64,000 bases of DNA from Neolewinella antarctica. GTDB lineage: Bacteria > Bacteroidota > Bacteroidia > Chitinophagales > Saprospiraceae. Below the pieces are notes generated by a model. The model was not told the origin of the DNA and ran no database searches. It saw only the letters and a list, made by a program, of their open reading frames with translations. The stretch spans positions 248,001 through 312,000 of the forward strand of contig NZ_JAATJH010000005.1 of assembly GCF_011927835.1 (NCBI RefSeq). Reading direction: 5' to 3'. Positions 7,991-17,600 of the stretch are shown piece by piece. The translations under genes and the position numbers were made by a program. The first letter of the stretch is position 1. The number at the start of each line of letters is the position of its first letter.

Positions 7991-8821
7991 TTACTTGGCC
8001 GCTATTTTTTGGACCAGGTCCTTGATGAAGCCCTTTAATTTTGGCTCCACGGCTTGCACCGTATCGATCACGTCCTGTACCGTTGTGGGCTGTATTTCAA
8101 CGATGGGGTAGCACTTGTTGGAAACGACGCTCATCACGAATACCGGTAGGCCGCAGTGGCGGGCGACGAGTACTTCCGGGACGGTACTCATCCCGATGCA
8201 ATCCGCGCCGAGGATGTTGGCCATCTTGTATTCCGCGGGCGTCTCCAAATTGGGGCCGGCTAGTGCGAGGTAAACGCCTTCGTGGCCCTTGATGTCGTGG
8301 GTAGCCGCGGCGGTGATGGCCCAGGCGTTGAGTTCGCGGTCGTAAGCGCGGAGCATGTCGGGGAAGCGCGGGCCGAGGCGGGGGTCGTTGGGGCCACGCA
8401 GGGGGTTCTCGGGCTGCATGTTGATGTGGTCGCGCAGAAAGATCACGTCGCCGGCGTCCATATCTGCGTTAACGGAGCCGCTAGCGTTAGAGATAATCAG
8501 GTGCTCGATGCCCAGGGCGTGCATCACGCGGACGGGGAAGGTCAGTTGCTGCATGCTGAAGCCTTCGTAGTAGTGCAGCCGGCCGGACATGGCCACGACG
8601 GGAACACCGTGCAGGGTACCCAGAATCAACTTTCCCTGGTGAGAAACAACCGTCGAAGCACAGAAGTAGGGGAGCAAACCATAGACGAACTCGCGCTCGA
8701 CGACAATGTCTTCGCTCAACGTGCCCAGGCCGGTGCCGAGAATGATGCCGAGTTGGGGTTTTAGGTCACTGCGCTGGCGAATGAAGGCTAGGCATTCCTG
8801 GATTTGGTTGTGTAAGGTCAT
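7991..8821 (-). CDS. Purine nucleoside phosphorylase (trimeric PNP family)
   Basis: This 276-residue enzyme cleaves purine (deoxy)nucleosides with phosphate to free base and pentose-1-phosphate for salvage. The family signature is clear: GIILGTGLG phosphate loop, GRLHYYEG, ISNASGSVN, GPNLETPAEY (substrate Glu), GMSTVPE and VVSNKCYP near the purine-binding Asn. Length and start (MTLHNQIQECLAF) match trimeric inosine/guanosine phosphorylases. The downstream neighbour is the 55-residue membrane protein, separated by a GGTCT simple repeat. Confidence 0.95.
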   Translation of the reverse strand: MTLHNQIQECLAFIRQRSDLKPQLGIILGTGLGTLSEDIVVEREFVYGLLPYFCASTVVSHQGKLILGTLHGVPVVAMSGRLHYYEGFSMQQLTFPVRVMHALGIEHLIISNASGSVNADMDAGDVIFLRDHINMQPENPLRGPNDPRLGPRFPDMLRAYDRELNAWAITAAATHDIKGHEGVYLALAGPNLETPAEYKMANILGADCIGMSTVPEVLVARHCGLPVFVMSVVSNKCYPIVEIQPTTVQDVIDTVQAVEPKLKGFIKDLVQKIAAK

Positions 8822-8823
8822 TT

Positions 8824-8880
8824 TGGTCTGTGGTCTAAAGTCTAAGGTCTGGAGTCTATGGTCTCTAGTCTGTGGTCGGC
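8824..8880. repeat. GGTCT/AGTCT degenerate tandem repeat
   Basis: About eight degenerate 7-8 bp units (GGTCTGT, GGTCTAA, AGTCTAA, GGTCTGG, AGTCTAT, GGTCTCT, AGTCTGT) lie just upstream of the phosphorylase start. The rest of the gap to 9053 contains a partial AACACAAAAAGCACAAAAG motif (about 8959-8977) and a CTTACCTCC/CTTTACTCTT tract (9018-9050), both fragments of repeat families seen elsewhere. Confidence 0.6.
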
Positions 8881-9053
8881 TAAAGATCGGAAATTTGGGG
8901 GAGTCCCGGGTGTTACAATTTAATTGCTGAACTCGAGCGTTCTCGGTAGTGGGTTTTCAACACAAAAAGCACAAAAGGAATTAACTATCGGAGCCAACTT
9001 TCCAAGTTTTCTGGTACTCTTACCTCCTTTTTTCTTACTTCTTTACTCTTCTT

Positions 9054-9371
9054 TCATCCTTCCACCAACTTCCCAATCTCCCCCTTCAAAACCCCAATGC
9101 TCTGCACCCCAGAGGCCCGAAATTTAATGTCACCATTCTGAAAAATGATCGTCGTCGGCATCGACTTGATGGCCAGCTTGTCAACGATCTTTTGGTTGCG
9201 GTCCACGTCGATCTTAACGAGGCGCATGCTGTCGCCGAGGTCCGTTTTTAGTTGTTGCAAGATGGGGCTGTAGGCGTGGCAGGGGCCGCACCAGGTGGCG
9301 AAGAAATCGACCAGGACGGGCGTTTCGGAGTTGATCAGTTCTTTAAAGGACAGTTGTTTTTCGTCGGCCAT
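9054..9371 (-). CDS. trxA: Thioredoxin
   Basis: This 105-residue thioredoxin has active site FFATWCGPC and the cis-Pro loop SMPTTIIF. It is a cytoplasmic disulfide reductant; no signal peptide is present. The ATG at 9371 (MADEKQLSF) fits the family. The frame extends 19 residues upstream into the end of the next gene without family similarity. It follows the PorE-like gene by 46 bp and could be co-transcribed. Confidence 0.94.
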   Translation of the reverse strand: MADEKQLSFKELINSETPVLVDFFATWCGPCHAYSPILQQLKTDLGDSMRLVKIDVDRNQKIVDKLAIKSMPTTIIFQNGDIKFRASGVQSIGVLKGEIGKLVEG

Positions 9372-9417
9372 GGGGCGGGTTTTGGGAGAAAACGGGCGGG
9401 GGCGGTCACCGGTTGCA

Positions 9418-11340
9418 TCAGCGTACACGGCCGTAGCGTTTGCCGTAGTCGTAACGGACTACGAACGCGTCGGGGAAGCCCGCTCGTTGTACGTCCGGAA
9501 GTACGGCGCGGGCGGCCTCCAGGGTGGGGTAATAGCCAAGAGTGATGCGCCTCAGGTCACGGTCGGGGACGGCTTCGCTGCTGAGTTCGGCAATGCTTTT
9601 CAGGGCGGCGTAACGATCCTCGTTGGGGTCAAAGGTTTTCGCCGCGCTCACCTGGATGCGGAAAGCAGTAGGGGCCGCGGCCGCGGGTGCCAGGTCCGGA
9701 TCGGAAGAGCCGGGGGGATTGGGCGAACCACCATTGCTCCTCCCCCCACTACCCGGCACCGGCGGCCGCGCCCCGGTCCCCCGCAGATAAATTGGCCGGC
9801 CGTAAATGGAAGACCCCGTCGCGTCCGTCTGCACACGGTAATCCGCCGACTCGTACCCCGCCCGCCGGAGGACGACGCGGTAGCTCTTCCCCGCCTCCAG
9901 GGGTAACGAATACGTCGACTCCGGGAACGTCTGCCGCGCCACCTCCCGCTCCTGCCGCCCCGGCAAAATCTCGTACAGCGCCACCTCCACCCCCGTTACC
10001 ACGGCCCGCGTCGCCTCGTCGTAAACGCTCGCCCGCAGGCCCGGTGCGCTGCCGCTCAGCCCGATTTGATAAAGATCGTCGTCCGTCGTCGTTGGCTTCT
10101 CCGATCGCCACGCTCGGTTGCTGGAAAACAGCGAAAAACCCGCCGCGTCCGGCACGGTGAAGCCCCGGTCGTCCGCCGGTGAGTTGACGGGGCGCAACGA
10201 ATTCACCGCCCGGTCGTAAAGTCCGTTAGTCCGTTGTGCGCGGAAGACGTCGTACCCGCCCAGCCCCGGGTGTCCGTTGCTCGAAAAATAAAGCACCTGG
10301 TTAGGCCGGTCGAACGCCGGGGTAATCTCGTCGCCCGCCGTGTTGATGGCTGGACCGAGCAGTACCGGGTCCTCGAAAGTTACGCGGTCCACCGCGTCCG
10401 CTTGCGTCGCGCGGTACACGTCCATGCCACCCCGCCCGCCGGGCCGGTTGCTAGCGAAATAGAGAATTTGGCGATTGTCTTCCAGCGTCACCGTCGTGGG
10501 GTAAGCGTTGTTGCTGCCCGCTGAATTAACGTTGTCACTCAGGCGCTCCGGCGTCGTCCAGGCGCCCGAAAGTCGGCGCCCCGTCCGGTAGATTTCGCAA
10601 CGATTTGCCTCGTCCGCCCCCGCCCCGCTACAGATTGTAAAGAAGTAGAACCGCCCGTCGTCGCTGAAGGAACCAGTACCGAACTGCCCGCCGGAGATGA
10701 TCGGGAACCCACCCGGGGCGGTAGCCCGTTGCCATTCCGCCGCCACCTGCCGGCTGGTGAGTAGTCGACTCTGCTCCCCACGCTGGCTGGCGAAAAGAAG
10801 CTGGTCGGGCGTCATGCGCGATGCCCCCGTTTCGTCGCCCCGGGAGTTTACGCCGAGCCCCAAGTTGGCTACCGTACTGGTTTCCGCGCTGCCCCGGTCG
10901 AGCGCGAGCCCGGCCAACTCACCATCCACGATTTCTCCCATTATGGCCCGGTCGGAGCCGTTGTACCCCGCCCGAAAGTTACCCAGCACTCGCTCGGCCT
11001 CCTCCGTCTGCCCCGATTGCTTCAGCGCCCGCCCGTACCGCAAACCCAGTAGCGGCCAGCTTTCAATGTTTGCGGGCACGAGCGCGTAGGCCGCCGCCGC
11101 CGCTCGGTAATCACGGGTGCGCGCGTACAACTCGCCGGCCCGGAAGATCACGTCGCTGTTCTTGGGGCGAAGCGCGTAGGCCCGCTGGTAAGCGGCGGCG
11201 GCGGCGAAGTAATCTCGGTCGGCTTCGGCGGTTTCGGCTTCGACAATCAGGGTGTTGTAGGTAGGGTCGGTGCCGTTCGTGACCGTGGAGATTTGGCAGG
11301 TCTGGAGAAGCAAGAAAGCTAGGAAGGGAAGGAAGCGCAT
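9418..11340 (-). CDS. PorE-like TPR / beta-propeller / carboxypeptidase-regulatory protein with C-terminal SPOR domain
   Basis: About 640 residues from the ATG at 11340 (MRFLPFLAFLLLQTCQ, a probable lipoprotein signal). TPR-like repeats follow (YFAAAAAYQRAYALRPKNSD). Then comes a PD40 propeller with blades such as ILYFASNRPGGRGGMDVYR and VLYFSSNGHPGLGGYDVFR. A carboxypeptidase-regulatory-like domain contains ASVYDEATRAVVTGVEVALY. A Gly/Pro/Ser linker leads to a SPOR-like domain (FRIQVSAAKTFDPNEDRY ... FPDAFVVRYDYG). T9SS PorE proteins have the same order but end in an OmpA peptidoglycan-binding domain; here SPOR takes that place. It probably anchors an envelope complex to peptidoglycan. The role in T9SS is inferred. 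Confidence 0.8.
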   Translation of the reverse strand: MRFLPFLAFLLLQTCQISTVTNGTDPTYNTLIVEAETAEADRDYFAAAAAYQRAYALRPKNSDVIFRAGELYARTRDYRAAAAAYALVPANIESWPLLGLRYGRALKQSGQTEEAERVLGNFRAGYNGSDRAIMGEIVDGELAGLALDRGSAETSTVANLGLGVNSRGDETGASRMTPDQLLFASQRGEQSRLLTSRQVAAEWQRATAPGGFPIISGGQFGTGSFSDDGRFYFFTICSGAGADEANRCEIYRTGRRLSGAWTTPERLSDNVNSAGSNNAYPTTVTLEDNRQILYFASNRPGGRGGMDVYRATQADAVDRVTFEDPVLLGPAINTAGDEITPAFDRPNQVLYFSSNGHPGLGGYDVFRAQRTNGLYDRAVNSLRPVNSPADDRGFTVPDAAGFSLFSSNRAWRSEKPTTTDDDLYQIGLSGSAPGLRASVYDEATRAVVTGVEVALYEILPGRQEREVARQTFPESTYSLPLEAGKSYRVVLRRAGYESADYRVQTDATGSSIYGRPIYLRGTGARPPVPGSGGRSNGGSPNPPGSSDPDLAPAAAAPTAFRIQVSAAKTFDPNEDRYAALKSIAELSSEAVPDRDLRRITLGYYPTLEAARAVLPDVQRAGFPDAFVVRYDYGKRYGRVR

Positions 11341-11469
11341 GGGCTTTTGGGCTGTTTGGCTGGTCGGGCTACTGGTTACAACACGTTTCTCCGTAATTCG
11401 GTGAGTGGGGTAGACCAAGAAACAAAACTAAGCTAATACCTACGAGAGTAGCCGAGCGATCACACTCCA

Positions 11470-11560
11470 ACGCTTATGGTGTCTCCCCTCTCCTTTTTCG
11501 GAGACACGTTTTTGGGGTGAAGGGGACCCAAAATAAGTTGGGGAGAGGGCTCCTTCCCTA
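11470..11560. repeat. GC-rich hairpin repeat remnant between PorE-like gene and mvaA
   Basis: GTCTCCCCTCTCC, TTTTTCGGAGACACG and GGGGAGAGGGCTCC form imperfect stems related to the family at 17998 and 6622. It lies directly after the mvaA stop and may serve as its transcript end. No gene is seen. Confidence 0.35.
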
Positions 11561-12874
11561 CCGCCCCAGAAACCCCCTAACCCCAGCGTAACTAATCGTC
11601 TTCCCCGCAAAATGCGCCGCCGTAGCCCCCCGCTCCTCCTCACTCGCGTGAAAACTCGTCAGAATATTCTGCAGGTGCATCCGCATGTGCCCCTGTTGAA
11701 TTCCGGTCGTGACGAGGCTACGCACGGCGGCAAAATTCTGCGCTAACCCGGCGGCGGCGACTACGCCCATCAGTTCTTCGGCGGAAGGTTGGCCGAGCGC
11801 GTCGAGGGAAAGTTTGGCGAGGGGATGAAGCTTCGTTAGCCCACCCACCGTGCCGAGGGCGAGGGGCAGCGTGAGTTCGAAAGTGAAGCGGTCGTGCTCC
11901 ACGCGGCAGCGGCTCAGGGAGCGGTACGTACCGTCCTGCGCGGCGAAGGCGTGGGCGGCGGCTTCCACGGCGCGGAAGTCATTACCGGTAGCGATTACCA
12001 CGGCGTCCACCCCGTTCATGATGCCCTTGTTGTGGGTCACGGCGCGGTAAGTATCTTGGCGGGCAATCTCGACGGCGTAGCGGAACCGGCGGGCGAATTC
12101 GTGGGGGTCGACCCCGTTCTTGGGCAGCGCCATTTCCGAGATCGGGCAGCTCACCCAGGCGCGCACCACGCAGTTCGGCGTGTGGTTACTGAGGATGGCC
12201 ATGATGACTTCCAGGTCCCGTTCTTCTTCGGTTAGGCTGCCGCTTTCGGCGGCCCACGTTTGCAGTTCGGCGCCGTAGGCTTCCAGGACGGTATTGATGA
12301 AATTCGCGCCCATGCTGTCGGCCGTCCCGAATTTTATGAGCAGTTGGTAACAGTCGTCGGCCACCTCGGGGAGGTGCTTCCAGGTCACGCCACGCACGCC
12401 GCCGCCCCGGGCCTCCATGCGTTGGGTCAAGTCTTTCGTTTGGGCGCGGACGCGGGTGCAAAGTTCATCCAGGAGCGCAGCCCGCCGCGCCGGCCGGCCG
12501 GACCACCGGAAGTGTACCTGCCCCAGCTTTTCCGCCGCGATGACTTCCGCGTGAAAACCCCCGCGCGTCATCCAGTACTTTGCCGCCGCGCTCGCCGCCG
12601 CCACGACGCTCGATTCTTCCGTCACCATCGGTACGGCGTACGTCTTACCGTTGATGACGAAGTTCGGCGCCACTCCGTACGGCAGCGGAAAGTTGGTGAT
12701 GGTGTTCTCGCTGAAGCCATCGAACACTTGCTGGATGGAATCGTCCGGCAAATCGAACTGCTTGAGAATGAGCCGTGCGCTGGGGTCGAGGAATTGCTCC
12801 GTTAGCCAGGCCCGGCGCTGTGCTTTGTCCAGTTTGCTAAAACCGTTGATTTGTTGCTGCTGGGGTTTTATCAC
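11558..12874 (-). CDS. mvaA: Hydroxymethylglutaryl-CoA reductase, class II
   Basis: This 438-residue enzyme reduces HMG-CoA to mevalonate, the committed step of the mevalonate route to isoprenoids. Visible motifs: ENTITNFPLPYGVAPNF, TEESSVVAAAS (catalytic Glu), GTADSMGANFIN (cofactor-binding region), THNKGIMNG (catalytic Lys), GTVGG and QQGHMRMH (catalytic His). The length and the N-terminal INGFSKL segment are those of the class II, bacterial form. The gene follows fni by 84 bp on the same strand, so the two form a mevalonate-pathway pair. The products would feed the carotenoid enzyme at 48935. Confidence 0.97.
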   Translation of the reverse strand: MIKPQQQQINGFSKLDKAQRRAWLTEQFLDPSARLILKQFDLPDDSIQQVFDGFSENTITNFPLPYGVAPNFVINGKTYAVPMVTEESSVVAAASAAAKYWMTRGGFHAEVIAAEKLGQVHFRWSGRPARRAALLDELCTRVRAQTKDLTQRMEARGGGVRGVTWKHLPEVADDCYQLLIKFGTADSMGANFINTVLEAYGAELQTWAAESGSLTEEERDLEVIMAILSNHTPNCVVRAWVSCPISEMALPKNGVDPHEFARRFRYAVEIARQDTYRAVTHNKGIMNGVDAVVIATGNDFRAVEAAAHAFAAQDGTYRSLSRCRVEHDRFTFELTLPLALGTVGGLTKLHPLAKLSLDALGQPSAEELMGVVAAAGLAQNFAAVRSLVTTGIQQGHMRMHLQNILTSFHASEEERGATAAHFAGKTISYAGVRGFLGR

Positions 12875-12958
12875 GGTGAATTATCTGCTTAGTGAGGGTC
12901 TGCGTGAGTGACTCGGCTGAAATGGTAGGTGTACAAGGAGGTAGCCGCTCGCTGGTTG

Positions 12959-14032
12959 TCAAACGACCTTGAATTCTCCGGGGGAGCTACGGACGCGAAG
13001 GTAGGCATGCGCGAGCTCCAGACCACGTATCTGCGTGGCGACGTAGCGTTGTAAAAGTGCATAATCTTCCCGCGCAAACTTGAGGAACGCCGAAGCCTGC
13101 CCGTAGATCGCCGGCATGGTCGACCGCTCCGTCAGGTAATAACCATCCAAGAAAGTTCGTACGCCACCGCTCACGATCAGGTGTTGCGTCTCCATCGTCC
13201 ACTTGGGGGAGCTTACCGCTCCAACCCGTACCTGGCCGTTTACCATCTCCACCATTTCTTCGGCCGTGTGCCCGACGTTTACCAGCGGCTCGTAGGCGGC
13301 GCGGCGTATGTCGTCCCCCCGGAAAAGCTCTAGTTTGCTGAAGTTCGTCCCGCCCCCGGCAGCCGTGTCGAGGGCCAGCAACGGTAGGTCGAGCAACGCG
13401 TGTATGCTACGCGGGCCCATCCCCTGGCCTACTTCTTTTACGATAACGGGTAAGCCCGGCAGCGCCGCCAACGTAGCCTTGATGACGTCGATCGGTGCGG
13501 ATCGGTACATGTCCCCTTCGGGCTGCATCGCCTCCTGCAGTGGGTTAACGTGGATGATCAGCCCGTCCACTCGCAGCAGGTCCACCATCTGCTGGATTTC
13601 TTGCATCCTTCCTTCGTCCAGCAAATCCTCGATCTGCGCCACGCCGAGGTTGGCGTAGAGCGGTACGTCCGGTCCGGTGAGCGGCCGCACGTCGAAGTCC
13701 TTCAGTCGGTCGTTGTCGTAGAGTAGCGGTCGGCAGGAGCCCAGGCCCATCCCCAGTCCGAATTCCGCGCAGGCCCGCGCTAGGTTGTGGTTGATCACGA
13801 GCGCTTTTTCCGTCCCGCCCGTCATGCTGCTGACCCAGATGGGCGCGGCAAGTTGTTTGTCCCCAAAAGGAGTGGGGGGCAGGGACCCCGGGGCCGGGTG
13901 CGCGGCGAGCAGGGGCTCATAATCGAAGCGGGGGTCGAGTTGGAAGCCTTCCACTTGCGAGCGGAACGCTAGTTCGATGTGGTCTTCCTTGCGGGCGGGG
14001 GCGGTGGGGTCGTTCTTGGGGGCGGCGGGCAT
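12959..14032 (-). CDS. fni: Type 2 isopentenyl-diphosphate delta-isomerase
   Basis: This 357-residue FMN-dependent enzyme interconverts IPP and DMAPP. Motifs: RKEDHIELA near the N-terminus, WVSSMTGGT, HVNPLQEAMQPEGD, VIVKEVGQGMG, and DTAAGGGTNF for flavin phosphate binding. It is the first gene of the pair with mvaA. The minus-strand sequence TACCTTTA at 14062-14069, 29 nt upstream, resembles a -7 element but lacks a -33 partner. The N-terminal TAPARK stretch is Pro/Ala-rich but not a clear repeat copy. Confidence 0.97.
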   Translation of the reverse strand: MPAAPKNDPTAPARKEDHIELAFRSQVEGFQLDPRFDYEPLLAAHPAPGSLPPTPFGDKQLAAPIWVSSMTGGTEKALVINHNLARACAEFGLGMGLGSCRPLLYDNDRLKDFDVRPLTGPDVPLYANLGVAQIEDLLDEGRMQEIQQMVDLLRVDGLIIHVNPLQEAMQPEGDMYRSAPIDVIKATLAALPGLPVIVKEVGQGMGPRSIHALLDLPLLALDTAAGGGTNFSKLELFRGDDIRRAAYEPLVNVGHTAEEMVEMVNGQVRVGAVSSPKWTMETQHLIVSGGVRTFLDGYYLTERSTMPAIYGQASAFLKFAREDYALLQRYVATQIRGLELAHAYLRVRSSPGEFKVV

Positions 14033-14404
14033 GTTCGGTGGTGGTGGTGGTTCTGAGGGGGTAAAGGTACTGGATTTAGGGTGTGCCGGAAGTTAGACGT
14101 GGTGAGGTACTTCAGAACGGGGGCATGCTCGACTAACTGGTACGACCCCGCTACTGCTAGGTCGGGTCTTTAATTACTCCAACGTGCTCTTAAGTCCCGA
14201 CAAATTTCTTCATCGGATATTAGCACTCAACCGTGAAAGAAATCATTCGCTCGCTGTAAATGTCTAGCAGTGGGAGATGGGTAATTAATTTTTGAGTTGA
14301 AGGCAGAGGTTATCATTTGAGCGACCCTAAGTGGCGATTCACACGCTCTCCTCGTGGAGATAGATGGTGAGATAAAACCGATCCGATTGGGAACGGGTAA
14401 ACGA

Positions 14405-14513
14405 ACTTACGCAAGAGATTTAACCACATAATACACAGAGATCACAAAGGGTGACTCTTCTTTGTGTTCTCCGTGTCCTTTGTGGTAGGAAAAGAATGTA
14501 CTACGTAAGGTCA
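14405..14513. repeat. Hairpin element (ACTTACGCA ends, ACCACA inner arms)
   Basis: Inner arms AACCACATAATACACAGAG and CTCCGTGTCCTTTGTGGT pair imperfectly. Outer ends ACTTACGCAA and TACGTAAGGT are also inverted. Relatives are at 5706-5767 and 33142-33270. The rest of the 14033-14601 gap holds a CCAACGTGCTCTTA fragment near 14180 (end motif of the 3806-4003 family) and otherwise featureless AT-richer DNA. No promoter for the next gene is obvious. Confidence 0.6.
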
Positions 14514-14601
14514 GCGGGTAAATTAAATCCCTAAGAGGTAAAACATTCAATTAGGAACCTTAGGGCTGGTGGCGTACACAAATCTAAAACGTACTTAAAG
14601 C

Positions 14602-17600
14602 ATGAATAGGACAATCATTTATCTACTACTGGTGCTTCTAGTATCGGCGTGCGGCCAACACCACTCGAATCTAGACCTGGAAGCTGGGTTCAAAGATCCT
14701 CCCGCCGCCTCCAAACCCAAAACATGGATGCACGCCATCAGCGGTAACATGAGTAAAAAAGGCTTAACGAAAGACCTGGAAGCTATTGCCGAAGTAGGTA
14801 TCGGTGGTGTGCTGTTGTTCAACGTATCGGAAGGTATCCCTGCCGGGAAGGTTACGTACAACTCTCCCGAGCACCACGCCATGCTGAAACATGCAGCACG
14901 GGAGTGCGATCGTTTGGGGTTAACCTTTGGGTTTCACAACTGCGACGGTTGGTCGTCGAGCGGTGGCCCGTGGATCACCCCCGAAAACAGCATGAAGATG
15001 GTGGTGTGGAGCGAAACGGTTGTTGACGGAGGACACATCGATACCCCTTTGGCGCAGCCTACCACCAGGAGAGATTTTTACGGGGATATCGCGGTGCTGG
15101 CGTACCCGTCCTTACCCTCCGAGCTCGTTGACTACGAAGCTAAGCCAGTGGTAACCTCATCCGATAAAAATCTGGACGTAGCCAAAATTATGGATGCCGA
15201 CCCCACCAGCGAGACTACCATCGCAGGAGAAAACCCCTGGATCCAATTCGATTACGGAAAACAGCACACCGTACGGTCATTTTTTATGAACGTCGAGGAC
15301 CGGTGGGCCAGTGCAGAGCTCTGGACGTCGGATGACGGCACAAACTTCACGCTGGTCAAAGATCTTTATAAGCAGAAGACAGTCCATCAGCAACTTGATT
15401 TTTCTGATAGCTTTGAACCCGTTACTGCGCGCTACTTCAGGATCAAACTAACCCGGGTAAATACAATTCGAGAAATTTCCTTAAAGTCCGTAGCTACCAT
15501 CGGCAAACTTTTGGCCCGCACGGGTATAAACCGTATTGACGACTACAAACTAACGCCCATTGGTAACCCTAGAGCAGAGATGATCGTCAAACCAGACGAA
15601 ATCATCGACTTGACTGATAAAATGGATGACTCGGGTAATTTGACCGCTACCCTGCCCGCTGGCAAGTTCACCATCTTACGTTTCGGCTACACCACTAATG
15701 GGCTACAGAACACACCCGCTTCCCCGGAAGGGCAGGGATTGGAGTGTGACAAGTTTAGCAAAAAGGCATTAAAAGTACATTTTGACGCTTTCATCACTAA
15801 AGCTATTGATAACCTAGCTGACACCGAATCGATGCAGTACATCGAGATTGATAGTTATGAGAAGGGTATGCAAAATTGGACTGATAGTTTAGACGCTATT
15901 TTTCGGGAAAAGAAGGGGTACGATCTCACTCAATTTTTACCCCTTTTTGCCGGACGCTTCGTAGAAAGTGCAGAAACTTCGGATGCTGTATTAGGCGATT
16001 TTAGGCAGGTAACCTGCGACCTGACCACGGAAAATTACTACGGATATTTCACCGAGCTTTGTCACGAGAGAGGTCTGCAGACCTATTTCGAACCTTACGG
16101 AGACGGCTTAATTAACGAACTGGACGTGGCTGCAAAAGCCGATATTAATATGGGTGAATTCTGGCTGGAGCGTGACGTCAGAATGATGAATGCGGCAGTT
16201 TCGGGTAGCAGGATTTATGGCAAAAACCTCATCTCGGCCGAAGCTTTTACTTCCATACCTAAATTAAACTGGAAGGGACACCCCGCCGCGGTGAAACTTA
16301 AGGGCGATTCCGCCTGGACCGACGGGGTTAATCAATTCATGCTGCATCGCTTCGCGCACCAGGCGAATACGCACGTGACGCCGGGAATGACGCTTGGTTT
16401 CTGGGGTTTTCATTTCGACCGCACCAACACCTGGTGGCACAATGCCGGTGCCGAATGGTTCAAGTACATGGCGCGTGGCTCGTACTTGTTGCGCCAGGGC
16501 AACCCGGTCTCTGATGTGTTGGTTTTTATCGGAGAGGATGCTCCAAACGCTCCTTTTTACCGCGATGAGTTTGATCCTCACATCCCGATAGAAACCAATT
16601 TTGACTGCATCAATGCCGATGCATTAATCAATCGCATTCAAATAAAAGGTGATCGGTTGGCCTTACCCGAAGGGCTGGAATATCAAGTGTTGGTTTTGAA
16701 AAATTGTGAGAAACTGTCCCTAGAATCACTAACGAAAATTCATGAAATAGCCCTTGCGGGGATTCCAATTGCTGGATTAACGAGCATCGAACCCCAGGGA
16801 TATAACGTGAGTGATGAACTAAGAGAACAATTTGCCCTCCTACTGGCTGAAATAAAAAGCCAGACAAAAATTTATGACCACTACGATTGGTCTACCATCT
16901 TCCACGAAAATAACATAGCAACCGACCTCGACTTCATTGGTAGAGAAGATATGGGCTACACACACCGAACGATGGCCGATAAGGATATCTATTTCTTTTA
17001 TAACCGGGAGAAAGAGGCAGCACTTTTTGAATGTGCGTTTCGGGTCGATGGTAAAATTCCTGAATTATGGAACTCCGTAAATGGCGAGATTACCAAGCTA
17101 GGCCAATTTAAACATCAAGACGGTCGAACAACCGCCTGGATTACGCTCGAAGCAGAAGAATCCGTATTTGTTGTCTTTCGCGAATCATCGAAAGGAGTTC
17201 CGTCGGTAAGTCTGGGGCAAAACAAAGACTTACGGGTAGAATATACGTTAGACGATGATAATCAACTGGTTCTTAATGCGTCCCGAAATGGTACCTACGC
17301 AGCTTCGATGACCAATGGTGAAAATAGGAAAACGGTAATCGACCAGATCGATAACCCCGTAACGATAGCCGGTTCGTGGGAGGTAGCGTTCCCGAAGGTA
17401 AATGGTGACAAAGCTAAGTTCGTATTTGATGAATTAATCGACTGGAAGGACAACGCCGACGATGCCATTAGGTATTATTCGGGCACGGCAATTTACCGAA
17501 ACTCATTTCTTTTTAATCAACCCAAGCTTTCAGAAAATCAACACTGGATACTTGACTTAGGCGAAGTAAACGTAATAGCGCGTGTAAAGCTGAATGGAGT

